From the NCBI RefSeq assembly GCF_965137335.1, contig NZ_CBCRZD010000003.1: a DNA stretch of 64,000 nt; one strand, 5' to 3'. Under the pieces are notes generated by a model. It ran no database searches. It saw only the letters and a program-made list of their open reading frames with translations, and was not told the DNA's origin. Positions within the stretch are counted from its first letter, which is position 1. Each line of letters opens with the position of its first letter. Origin of the DNA: Empedobacter stercoris. GTDB taxonomy: Bacteria; Bacteroidota; Bacteroidia; Flavobacteriales; Weeksellaceae. Of the stretch, positions 53,175 to 61,904 are shown one piece after another. Position numbers and translations under genes: made by a program.

Positions 53175-54332
53175 TTAATAAAGCCACGATTTATAATAAT
53201 CTGGATCCTCTAATTCTATTGCTTGCTCTGTTAACATTAATGGACGAAATGGATCAATCATCACAGCTAATTCGTGTGTTTCTTTTGCGCCAATCGATTT
53301 TTCTACTGTCCCTGGATGTGGTCCATGTGGAATTCCTGCTGGATGCAAGGTAATTTGTCCTTTCTCAACCGATTTTCTCGACATAAAATCACCGTCTACA
53401 TAATATAAAATTTCATCTGAATCTACATTACTATGGTTGTAAGGTGCTGGAATTGCGTTCGGGTGATAATCAAATAAGCGGGGAACGAAACTACAAATTA
53501 CAAATCCTGCTCCTTCAAAAGTTTGATGAACAGGAGGTGGTTGATGGATACGACCTGTTATTGGTTCGAAATTATGAATCGAAAAAGCCCAAGGATAATG
53601 ATAACCATCCCATCCAACAAAATCGAAAGGATGTGTACCATAAACATAAGGGTAAATCAATCCTTCTTTTTTAATCATTATTTTAAAATCCCCGTGTTCA
53701 TCATTCGTTTCGAGATTTTGAGGACGTTTAATATCTCGCTCACAAAAAGGAGAATGTTCCATTAATTGACCAAAATGATTGCGGTAACGACGAGGTGTTT
53801 CTACAGGGCTAAAAGATTCTGTAATAAATAATCGATTATTTTCGTCATTAAAATGAAGTTGATAAATAATTCCACGTGGAATCACTAAATAATCACCATA
53901 TTCAAAATCAATTTGACCATAACCTGTTTTTAAAGTTCCAGACCCTTCATGAATAAAAATCACTTCATCCGCCATAGAATTTTTATAGAAGTAATCTGTC
54001 ATTGATTCTTGTGGCGCTGCTAATGAAATATGCAAATCGTTGTTAACTAAAACGGGTACTCGAGATGCTAAATAATCTTTTGTTGGTTTGACTTTAAACC
54101 CTTTTAAAGAAGTATGTTTTAAATGTTTTGCGCGAGCTATTTTCGGTTCTACCGAATAAGGTTCATTAATTTCTTTAACCAAAGTTGGCGGATAACAGTG
54201 GTAAACGTTAGAATACGTACTCGAGAAACCATGCGTAGAAACTAATTCTTCTGCATATAATTCTCCATTTGGTTTTCGGAATACAGTATGTCGCTTTTGT
54301 GGAAATTCTCCCAAATGATGATAAAGTGGCAT
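53175..54332 (-). CDS. hmgA: Homogentisate 1,2-dioxygenase
   Basis: 385 residues, cupin-type. Conserved blocks: IHEGSGTLKTGYGQIDFEYG, VIPRGIIYQLHF, GTHPFDFVGWDGYHYPWAFS, PPPVHQTFEGAGFVICSF and GIPHGPHPG, with the His/Glu iron ligands. It opens the ring of homogentisate to maleylacetoacetate. It is shorter than human or Pseudomonas enzymes (~430-445) but normal for Bacteroidota. The isomerase and fumarylacetoacetase genes are not in the window. A 15-bp palindrome lies in the probable promoter spacer upstream. Confidence 0.93.
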   Translation of the reverse strand: MPLYHHLGEFPQKRHTVFRKPNGELYAEELVSTHGFSSTYSNVYHCYPPTLVKEINEPYSVEPKIARAKHLKHTSLKGFKVKPTKDYLASRVPVLVNNDLHISLAAPQESMTDYFYKNSMADEVIFIHEGSGTLKTGYGQIDFEYGDYLVIPRGIIYQLHFNDENNRLFITESFSPVETPRRYRNHFGQLMEHSPFCERDIKRPQNLETNDEHGDFKIMIKKEGLIYPYVYGTHPFDFVGWDGYHYPWAFSIHNFEPITGRIHQPPPVHQTFEGAGFVICSFVPRLFDYHPNAIPAPYNHSNVDSDEILYYVDGDFMSRKSVEKGQITLHPAGIPHGPHPGTVEKSIGAKETHELAVMIDPFRPLMLTEQAIELEDPDYYKSWLY

Positions 54333-54368
54333 ATTTTGTTTGTTGTTTTGATGAAAAGGTAAAATAGA

Positions 54369-54383
54369 TGACGAATTTCGTCA
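54369..54383. promoter_or_regulatory. 15-bp palindrome in the hmgA promoter region
   Basis: TGACGAATTTCGTCA is perfectly symmetric around one central base. On the minus strand it lies between a TTG -33-like triplet and a TATTTTAC -7-like box, about 37 bases before the hmgA start, a typical repressor-site position. No similar site precedes hppD. Confidence 0.45.
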
Positions 54384-54402
54384 ACAAATAATCTGCAATA
54401 TT

Positions 54403-54672
54403 CTAAAGTGAATATTGAGCAAATACAATTTTGGAAAGTAAAGCAGAAGTTTGCTTATTCATTCCAACAAATAAAGGTTTTATATTTACTTTAATTGTTT
54501 GCATTTCTTTTCTGTGGTTAACTCAAAGATAGAAACTTTTTCCGATTGAGCAAAATAGAAACTCACTATTTTCAACGTTTGCAATGATTTCAGAACCAAA
54601 TGATGTCCATATCTGTTTTAGATTATGCAATAAAAAAGAATAAGCTTCGTAATTTGTATTGATAAAAAACTT
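54403..54672 (-). pseudogene. Possible degraded small gene: 90-codon frame with a single TGA
   Basis: The 416-base gap 54333-54748 holds, on the minus strand, a frame open for 90 codons (54672 to TAG 54405-54403) apart from one TGA at 54525-54523. It reads NYEAYSFLLHNLKQIWTSFG then SEIIANVENSEFLFCSIGKS before the stop and KVNIKPLFVGMNKQTSALLS after it. Composition looks protein-like and the interruption is single, but no start codon or family is recognised. It may be chance. Confidence 0.3.
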
Positions 54673-54736
54673 TCAGTTTTAATATAAAACTGATAAATAA
54701 TAGTACAACAACTGTTAATATCAGATTTAAAATCAA

Positions 54737-54744
54737 TACTTTTG
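54737..54744 (+). promoter_or_regulatory. -7 promoter box of the metal-efflux operon
   Basis: TACTTTTG matches TAnnTTTG and ends four bases before ATG 54749, so the first gene may be leaderless or nearly so. Confidence 0.5.
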
Positions 54745-54748
54745 TAGT

Positions 54749-55129
54749 ATGAAGATATGGGCTACAAAGATTTTAATTTTTTTGTACATAACGACATCTA
54801 CTCAATTTTGTCAGTTATATAAATTGCCTGTGCTTATTTCTCATTTCATCGAGCATGACACCGGAGGAGATTTTATCCATGAAATGAAAGTCTTTTTGGT
54901 ACACCATTACGGAGGTCATGAAGTGGATGACGACTGGGAAACTGATCAAAAACTACCTTTCGTAAAAATAGAAACTGTTCATATTGACTTTTTCTATTCT
55001 CCAATTATCTTGTATGATGTACTCCACTTAGATAAGGAAATATCAACTAACTCTATTAAATCTTTTAACGAAGATTTTCTTTATTCTCATTATTTAGATT
55101 CTATTTGGCAACCGCCAAAACAAGCGTAA
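54749..55129 (+). CDS. Small exported His/Asp-rich protein preceding CzcA
   Basis: 126 residues. A hydrophobic N-terminus (ILIFLYITTSTQFC) suggests export. Then come LPVLISHFIEHDTGGDFIHEMKVF and HHYGGHEVDDDWETDQKLPF, rich in His, Asp and Glu. Short proteins with this LP-x-L-x-SH(F/Y)-x-EH and D-x-D-x-x-LPFK pattern commonly precede CzcA-type pumps in Flavobacteriia, which suggests a periplasmic metal-binding accessory role (inference). It is the first gene of the efflux operon, about 100 bases before czcA. Confidence 0.65.
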   Translation: MKIWATKILIFLYITTSTQFCQLYKLPVLISHFIEHDTGGDFIHEMKVFLVHHYGGHEVDDDWETDQKLPFVKIETVHIDFFYSPIILYDVLHLDKEISTNSIKSFNEDFLYSHYLDSIWQPPKQA

Positions 55130-55228
55130 TACATTTAGATTTTTAAGATAAATTGATCGTTTAATTTATCCATTTTTCAGCTATTTACATTTTATATATA
55201 GCACATTTTTAATCTATACAATTTTACG

Positions 55229-58200
55229 ATGTTAAATAAAATTATTGATTTTTCAATCAAGAATAAATTTATCGTGGGTTTGTTTACTGTCGCGTTGTTG
55301 ATATTTGGAATTTACGACGCAACAAAATTACCCATCGATGCACAGCCTGACATCACATCGAATCAGGTACAAATTATCACCGTTGCGCCTTCTTTTAGTG
55401 CAGAAGATATTGAGCGTTTGGTGACTTTCCCTATCGAACAAGCCAATTCTAATATTGGTGGAATTTCGGAAATTCGAAGTTTTTCACGTTTTGGTTTATC
55501 TTTAGTTACCATCGTTTTTGATGATGAAACAGATGTTTATTGGGCAAGACAACAAGTTAGTGAGCGACTATTACAAGTTCAGAACGATATTCCAGAAGGA
55601 ATTGGTGAACCTCAACTTGGTCCAATTTCTACAGGTTTAGGTGAAATTTATCAATATGTCGTTCGACCTGCTGAAGGTTATGAAGACCAATATGATGAAA
55701 CAGAATTAAGAACCATTCAAGATTGGATTGTACGTCGACAACTTTTAGGGGTTCCTGGCGTAGCTGATGTCAGTAGTTTTGGAGGAAAACTAAAACAATA
55801 TGAAATCGCAATTGATCCACAACGATTGCAATCGTTTAACCTAACCATCAATGATTTGTTTGATGCATTAAGTGAGAACAATCAAAATACAGGAGGAGCT
55901 TATATTGAAAAAGGCCCTACTTCATTGTTCATTCGTTCTGAAGGTTTAATAGGTAAAATAGAAGATATCGAAAATATCTTAGTGAAACGTTCTCAAAGCG
56001 GAACACCTATTTTACTGAAAGATGTAGCGGATGTTAAAACTGGTTTTGCAACACGATATGGCGCAATGACATATAACGATACCGGAGAAGTTTCTGGTGC
56101 AGTTGTTATGATGTTGAAAGGTGCAAATAGTAATGAAGTTGTCAAAAATGTACAAGAACGTATCGACGAAATTAAAAAAACGTTACCTGAAGGTGTGATA
56201 GTTGAACCTTTCTTGGATCGCAAAAAAATGGTTGATAATACTATTCGAACTGTAGAAACCAACTTACTTGAAGGTGCTTTAATCGTTGTTTTTATTTTAG
56301 TTATCTTCTTAGGAAATTTACGTGCCGGATTCATTGTTGCTTCTGTCATTCCTTTGTCATTGTTATTCGCTATAATCATGATGAACATCTTTGGCGTTGG
56401 AGGAAATTTAATGAGTTTAGGAGCATTAGACTTCGGATTAATTGTCGATGGAGCAGTTATTATTGTTGAAGCCGCTATGCATCAATTGGCACATAATAAA
56501 AAGTTTGGGTTGAAGAATAAATTAACGCAAACAGAGATGGATCAAACGGTTGGTTCTTCTGCTAAAAAAATGGTCAATTCAGCGGTTTTTGGTCAAATTA
56601 TTATCTTAATTGTTTATTTACCAATCTTCACATTACAAGGAATCGAAGGAAAAATGTTTAGACCAATGGCGCAAACTGTAGCTTTTGCTTTAATCGGAGC
56701 GTTTATTCTTTCGTTGACTTATGTTCCAATGATGACCAGTTTATTCTTAAGTAAAAAGAAGAAAGTAAAACCAAATCTTTCGGATCGTGTAATGGCAAAA
56801 GTTGAAGTTTTTCATCAAAAATATTTAATGAAAGCATTACGCCTTCAAAACCTTATTTTAGTTGTTGTTTTTTCGCTTTTTGCAATTGCAATCTTTGTCA
56901 TGTCTCGTTTAGGTGGTGAATTTATTCCAGCTTTAGAAGAAGGCGATTTTGCTGTTGAAGCACGAGTTTTACCTGGAAGTAATCTTTCGACAACCAAAGA
57001 ATATACAACCAAAGCTGCTAAAATCTTAAAAGATGAATTTCCTGAAGTTGAAATGGTAGTAACCAAAATTGGTAGTGGTGAAATTCCTACTGACCCTATG
57101 CCAATGGATACAGGTGATATGATTGTTGTTCTTAAACCGAAAAAAGAATGGACTTCTGCAACAACTTTCCCTGAATTATCAGACAAAATGAGCAAAGCTT
57201 TAGAAAATATTCCAGGGCTTTCTACTGGTTTTCAATTCCCTGTTCAGATGCGTTTCAATGAGTTAATGACTGGTGCGCGTCAAGATGTTGTCGTAAAAAT
57301 ATTTGGTGAAAACTTGGATAGTTTAGCGAGTAATGCTGCCAAATTAGGAAAAATAATTAATACGGTTGAAGGTGCACAAGATTTGTATATCGAACCAATT
57401 AATGGAATCCCACAGGTAGTAATCGAGTTTGATCGAGGGTTATTAGCACAATATGGATTGACTGTTGGTGAAGCAAATCGAATTATCAATATGGCTTTTG
57501 CTGGACAATCCACAGGAATGGTTTTCGAAGGTGAAAAACGTTTTGATTTAGTTGTTCGTTTGGCAGAAGAAAAACGTACCAATATAGACGACATTCGAAA
57601 TCTATTGATACCTACTGCTTCTGGAGTACAAATCCCTTTGAATCAATTGGCTAAAGTAGAATATAAAAATACGCCAAACCAAATTCAACGAGAAGATGCA
57701 AAACGACGAATTGTTGTTGGTTTTAATGTAAAAGATCGAGATGTAGAAAGTGTTGTTCAAGAATTACAACAAAAAGTTGATGAAAAAATCAAATTTCCTA
57801 CAGGTTATTATGCAACCTACGGTGGGGCTTTCGAAAACTTAAATCATGCCAAAGCGCGTTTAGGTATCGCCGTTCCTATTGCATTAATCCTAATTTTTAT
57901 ATTATTATACTTTGCATTCAAATCAGTTAAAGAAAGTTTATTAATTTATACAGCTATACCACTATCCTCTATTGGTGGAATTTTATTCTTAGCTGCACGT
58001 GATATGCCTTTTAGTATTAGTGCGGGTGTAGGTTTTATTGCGCTATTTGGGATTTCTGTTTTAAATGGAATAGTCTTAATTTCAGAATATAATCGTTTGC
58101 GTGATCATGGCATCAAAAATACGACTCGAATTGTAATTATGGGAACACGTACACGTCTTCGTCCCGTATTAATGACTGCAACAGTTGCCTCTTTAGGATT

Positions 58201-59557
58201 TTTACCAATGGCAATCAGTAATGGTTCTGGTGCCGAAGTGCAACGTCCGTTAGCAACCGTCGTAATTGGAGGTTTAATGGGTGCTACTTTCCTAACTTTA
58301 TTTGTTTTACCAATCTTATATGTTATGTTCGAAAATATTCATTTTAAAAAGAAAAGAATAAATAAAAAAGCGCTTCCTGCTGCTTTAGTTATTGTTTTTA
58401 CAATGTTTGGAGCTACTGCTCAAGCACAAAACCGTATGAGCTTTGATGAAGTTGTTGCTTTGGCGGATGCGAATAATCTTGAAGTGAAACAAGCTGAATT
58501 GAATACGGTTTATCACGAGAAAAATATCTATGCGAATCGTTCACTTTCTCCTTTGGATATCTCGACTGAATTTGGACAAGTCAATTCTGCTGAGTTTGAT
58601 AATGTCATTTCAGTATCACAATCTTTTCAATTTCCTATCGTTTTCAAACGTCAAAAAGCATTAAACGAACAAATGATTAATGCTTCGAAAGCAAATGAAA
58701 AATTAACAAAAATTGAGATCAAACAACGATTAGCAAATTTGTATGTAAACATGCAAAACAATGAATCTAAAAAGGATTTATTAAAAGAAAACGAAGCAAT
58801 TTATGACGAGTTTTTAAAGAAAGCTAATCTACGTCTGAAAAAAGGAGAATCGAATCGTAGTGAAGTTTCAACAGCAATTATTCAATTAAAATCGATTCAG
58901 AATCAACTCAAGTTAATGGATGTTGAATTAGAAAACTCATCACGACAAATCCAATTTTTAACGAATTCTACAGCTAAAATTTATCCAACTCAAGATGGTG
59001 TAAATTGGAGTCAAATTGCAGGTACTGCTGTGTCAAATTCTCATCCATTGTTAAAATTAGCAGAGGAAACGATACAAACCTCTACATTAGAAACTGAGGT
59101 AGAAAAATCGAAAAAAGTTCCTGTATTTACAGTAGGTTATTCTAATCAAAGTTTTTCTGATTTAGACAACAATCGATACAATTCATTTCAAGTTGGTGTT
59201 GGTCTACCTTTGTTTAATCGTGGAATTAACTCATCTATAGAGGCATCGAAAGTTAAGGTTGATCTTGCAAAACAAGCTTACATCTTGCAACAAGCTAAAA
59301 TGCAACAAGATTATGATGTTTTAAAAAATCAAGTCAATATGTATGATGAAATCGTCCATGATTATGAACAAACTCAACTTCCAGCATCTAATGATTTACA
59401 AAAAACGATTAATCGTCAATTGTTAGAAGGAGAAATAAACTTTTTGGATTGGGTGATTTTAAATAATCAAATCATCGAAGTGAAAACAACATTTTTAGAA
59501 GCTAAAAATTTACGTGAACAGGCATATGCCGCAATGACTTATTATACCGCAGAATAA
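55229..59557 (+). CDS. czcA: CzcA/CusA-type heavy-metal RND pump fused to a TolC-like outer-membrane-factor domain
   Basis: 1442 residues. Residues ~1-1035 form an RND pump with 12 transmembrane segments. The TM4 motif DFGLIVDGAVIIVE is that of divalent-cation (Co/Zn/Cd-type) pumps rather than Cu/Ag pumps. At ~1045-1066 there is a signal-peptide-like stretch (ALPAALVIVFTMFGATAQAQ), then a ~375-residue TolC/CzcC-like coiled-coil domain (MSFDEVVALADANNLEVKQA ... EGEINFLDWVILNNQIIEVK). Such fusions are known in Bacteroidota. It would expel metal across the envelope, using the adaptor encoded downstream (two-base overlap-like spacing). Confidence 0.9.
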   Translation: MLNKIIDFSIKNKFIVGLFTVALLIFGIYDATKLPIDAQPDITSNQVQIITVAPSFSAEDIERLVTFPIEQANSNIGGISEIRSFSRFGLSLVTIVFDDETDVYWARQQVSERLLQVQNDIPEGIGEPQLGPISTGLGEIYQYVVRPAEGYEDQYDETELRTIQDWIVRRQLLGVPGVADVSSFGGKLKQYEIAIDPQRLQSFNLTINDLFDALSENNQNTGGAYIEKGPTSLFIRSEGLIGKIEDIENILVKRSQSGTPILLKDVADVKTGFATRYGAMTYNDTGEVSGAVVMMLKGANSNEVVKNVQERIDEIKKTLPEGVIVEPFLDRKKMVDNTIRTVETNLLEGALIVVFILVIFLGNLRAGFIVASVIPLSLLFAIIMMNIFGVGGNLMSLGALDFGLIVDGAVIIVEAAMHQLAHNKKFGLKNKLTQTEMDQTVGSSAKKMVNSAVFGQIIILIVYLPIFTLQGIEGKMFRPMAQTVAFALIGAFILSLTYVPMMTSLFLSKKKKVKPNLSDRVMAKVEVFHQKYLMKALRLQNLILVVVFSLFAIAIFVMSRLGGEFIPALEEGDFAVEARVLPGSNLSTTKEYTTKAAKILKDEFPEVEMVVTKIGSGEIPTDPMPMDTGDMIVVLKPKKEWTSATTFPELSDKMSKALENIPGLSTGFQFPVQMRFNELMTGARQDVVVKIFGENLDSLASNAAKLGKIINTVEGAQDLYIEPINGIPQVVIEFDRGLLAQYGLTVGEANRIINMAFAGQSTGMVFEGEKRFDLVVRLAEEKRTNIDDIRNLLIPTASGVQIPLNQLAKVEYKNTPNQIQREDAKRRIVVGFNVKDRDVESVVQELQQKVDEKIKFPTGYYATYGGAFENLNHAKARLGIAVPIALILIFILLYFAFKSVKESLLIYTAIPLSSIGGILFLAARDMPFSISAGVGFIALFGISVLNGIVLISEYNRLRDHGIKNTTRIVIMGTRTRLRPVLMTATVASLGFLPMAISNGSGAEVQRPLATVVIGGLMGATFLTLFVLPILYVMFENIHFKKKRINKKALPAALVIVFTMFGATAQAQNRMSFDEVVALADANNLEVKQAELNTVYHEKNIYANRSLSPLDISTEFGQVNSAEFDNVISVSQSFQFPIVFKRQKALNEQMINASKANEKLTKIEIKQRLANLYVNMQNNESKKDLLKENEAIYDEFLKKANLRLKKGESNRSEVSTAIIQLKSIQNQLKLMDVELENSSRQIQFLTNSTAKIYPTQDGVNWSQIAGTAVSNSHPLLKLAEETIQTSTLETEVEKSKKVPVFTVGYSNQSFSDLDNNRYNSFQVGVGLPLFNRGINSSIEASKVKVDLAKQAYILQQAKMQQDYDVLKNQVNMYDEIVHDYEQTQLPASNDLQKTINRQLLEGEINFLDWVILNNQIIEVKTTFLEAKNLREQAYAAMTYYTAE

Positions 59558-59558
59558 C

Positions 59559-60695
59559 ATGAAAAAATATATTTTAATGCTTTGTACAGCTCTTGTTGTT
59601 ATGAGTTGTAGCAAAGAAGAAGCACAACCGCAAGAAGATCAAAAAGAAGAAGTTTCGACTTCTATTTTGAAATTAACAGATGCACAATTAAAGAATTTTG
59701 ACATTGATACCGTTTCGTTTCAACATCAAAATTTACCAACAACTATTCGTTTGAATGCGAAAACAGCAGTAACGCCTGAAAATACAATTTCGATTACGAA
59801 TGCGTTTGGTGGTTATGTGAAACAAATTGCCCTTATTCCAGGAAATTATGTGAATAAAGGACAAGTTTTGGTCGTTTTAGAAGATCCGCAATATATCCAA
59901 ATGCAAGAAGACTATTTAACGACAAAAGCTTTGTTAGAGCAGGCAAATGCAGATTATATTCGTCAAAAAGAGTTGAATGCTGAGCAAGCTGCAAGTGATA
60001 AGGTGATGCAACAAGCCAAAGCAACGCGTCAATCGTTAATGGTGAAAAAAAGTTCGTTGGAACAAAAATTACGATTAATGAACATCAATCCATCTTCGGT
60101 TTCATTGAGTAACATTCGTCGTACCATCAATGTTTATGCACCAATCAGTGGAATGGTAAGTCAAGTTTTTGCAAATAAAGGACAATACATTTCACCTGCT
60201 GATGCGATGTTAGAAATTATTAATCCAGATCGTTCTTTATTGAACGTAAAAGTATTTGAAAAAGATTTGGGTAATATTCAAATTGGACAAACTCTAAAAG
60301 CTTATACCAATACGAAGCCTGATCAAAAATTGGATGCCAAAATAACGTCTATTTCTAACCAAGTAAATGAAGATGGAACAGTAGATATTTTTGCTAAAAT
60401 TACCAATGCAAATGGAACACGTCTGACAGCTAATATGTACTTTAATATTGAGTTAGAAGTAAACTCTTTGGATGCAAATGTGTTGCCAGAAGAAGCAATT
60501 GTTCAATTTGAAGGTAAAGATTATGTTTTCGAAAGACAAAACAAAAATCAATTTCGTTTAGTTCCTGTAGAAATCGGAATCTCATCAAATAAAATGGTAG
60601 AAATAAAATCGCCTCAAAACTCAAATAAGGTTTATATAGCAAAAGGATCTTATAATCTATTGAATGCGATGAAAAATGATGGTGAAGAAGAATAA
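59559..60695 (+). CDS. czcB: RND efflux periplasmic adaptor lipoprotein (CzcB-like)
   Basis: 378 residues. A lipoprotein signal (ILMLCTALVVMSC, lipidated Cys) leads into an acidic linker, a barrel-sandwich part with the biotinyl-lipoyl-like GGYVKQIALIPGNYVNKGQVLV, a coiled-coil hairpin (LLEQANADYIRQKELNAEQA) and the beta-barrel domain (VYAPISGMVSQVFANKGQYI). It is the membrane-fusion protein joining pump and outer-membrane factor. It starts one base after czcA ends, so the genes are co-transcribed. A terminator follows. Confidence 0.92.
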   Translation: MKKYILMLCTALVVMSCSKEEAQPQEDQKEEVSTSILKLTDAQLKNFDIDTVSFQHQNLPTTIRLNAKTAVTPENTISITNAFGGYVKQIALIPGNYVNKGQVLVVLEDPQYIQMQEDYLTTKALLEQANADYIRQKELNAEQAASDKVMQQAKATRQSLMVKKSSLEQKLRLMNINPSSVSLSNIRRTINVYAPISGMVSQVFANKGQYISPADAMLEIINPDRSLLNVKVFEKDLGNIQIGQTLKAYTNTKPDQKLDAKITSISNQVNEDGTVDIFAKITNANGTRLTANMYFNIELEVNSLDANVLPEEAIVQFEGKDYVFERQNKNQFRLVPVEIGISSNKMVEIKSPQNSNKVYIAKGSYNLLNAMKNDGEEE

Positions 60696-60718
60696 TACTT
60701 TCACTAATTTAATTACAA

Positions 60719-60746
60719 AAAACGAGCGATATTTATCGCTCGTTTT
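60719..60746. terminator. Bidirectional terminator after the efflux operon
   Basis: Perfect 12-bp stem (60719-60730 with 60735-60746, arm AAAACGAGCGAT) and ATTT loop, between the convergent adaptor and peptidase genes. Confidence 0.88.
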
Positions 60747-60750
60747 ATTT

Positions 60751-61695
60751 CTATTCTTTATCTGTACTTCGAAAAGGCATTTCCTCTATTTTGAAACTTC
60801 CTTCGATTACAGCTTTTTCAAGCAATAAAATAGCTTTTAAGGAAGTATAGTCAATTTTTTCTGCGTCATCAGTTGGTTTGTGATAATCATCGTGTCCACC
60901 CGTATGAAAAAACAAAACAGGTATATCTTTTTCGTAAAAAGAAGTTTGATCCGATCCACCTCTCCCCTCGTATCCTGTATAAAATTTGACATAATTCGTG
61001 GAATCAATCTCATTGAAAATTGTTTCAAAAGTTGGCGAAGTTCCATAACCTATAATCGAAACACCTGTTTCTTTGTTCAAACGACCAATCATATCCATGT
61101 TCAACATCCAATGAATTTTAGTTAAATCATACGTCGGATGTTTGACAAAATGTCGAGAACCTACCAAACCTAACTCTTCAGCACCGAAAGCAATGAATAA
61201 AAAATTAACAGGTTCTGTAATTTTATTTTTACTATACACTCGCGCAAGTTCTAACAAACCTGCTACTCCCGAAGCATTGTCATCAGCACCATTGTGAATA
61301 ATTCCATAACTGTCTTTCGCTAACGAACTTCCTTGTTTTCCTTCGCCCAAATGATCATAATGTGCACCAATTACTATCGTTTTTTTCGCCTTGTTATCTA
61401 AAAAACCAATTACATTTTTAGCGGAGCGAATACTATCCACCACTTTTACTTTTCTCACTTTTGCATCAAATCCCTGAAAATAACCATCTTCTCCTAACGG
61501 TTGTAGTTTATATTTTTTGAATTCTTTGGCAATGTACTTTGCAGCTTTCAAATTTTCATCACTTCCCGTTCCTCTACCTTTCATTTTATCATCGGCAAAG
61601 TAATAAATGTGCTTTTTAAGATTCTTTACTTCGATAACTTGTGCATAAGATTTAGTTGCAACAATCAAAGAAAGAAGGACTATTATATTTTTCAT
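60751..61695 (-). CDS. Exported M28-family zinc aminopeptidase
   Basis: 314 residues with a signal peptide (IIVLLSLIVATKSYAQ). The M28 co-catalytic zinc site is visible: GAHYDHLG (His), NGADDNASG (bridging Asp), FGAEELGLVGS (Glu-Glu, catalytic base), MNMDMIGR (Asp) and FFHTGGHDDYHKPTDD (His). It is a periplasmic or secreted leucine/glutamate-type aminopeptidase. A good TTG-N18-TATTTTTG promoter lies upstream, so it is a single-gene unit. Confidence 0.92.
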   Translation of the reverse strand: MKNIIVLLSLIVATKSYAQVIEVKNLKKHIYYFADDKMKGRGTGSDENLKAAKYIAKEFKKYKLQPLGEDGYFQGFDAKVRKVKVVDSIRSAKNVIGFLDNKAKKTIVIGAHYDHLGEGKQGSSLAKDSYGIIHNGADDNASGVAGLLELARVYSKNKITEPVNFLFIAFGAEELGLVGSRHFVKHPTYDLTKIHWMLNMDMIGRLNKETGVSIIGYGTSPTFETIFNEIDSTNYVKFYTGYEGRGGSDQTSFYEKDIPVLFFHTGGHDDYHKPTDDAEKIDYTSLKAILLLEKAVIEGSFKIEEMPFRSTDKE

Positions 61696-61714
61696 ATATG
61701 AGTTTAACGATTCC

Positions 61715-61743
61715 CAAAAATAAACCTTTATTTAAACAATCAA
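61715..61743 (-). promoter_or_regulatory. Promoter of the M28 peptidase gene
   Basis: On the minus strand, TTG (61743-61741), 18 bases, then TATTTTTG (61722-61715), matching the Bacteroidota consensus. It gives a leader of roughly 10-15 bases before ATG 61695. Confidence 0.6.
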
Positions 61744-61904
61744 CTCAAATGAATGTATAATAATTTAACATCAACTCGTCTCTATACACTACCGAATAAA
61801 TGTGAGTTATAAATAATTTTTAACTAATTACTTTCGTTTTAAACTATTATTTTCAATTAATTAAGAATTTTTACGTATTTTTATGTGACTAACCAAACTC
61901 ACTT

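Noticed and set aside
56845..57195. Antisense frames of over 100 codons within czcA
   Set aside because: They are shadows of a long real gene and are rich in Ser/Ile/Thr without motifs, start signals or promoters.
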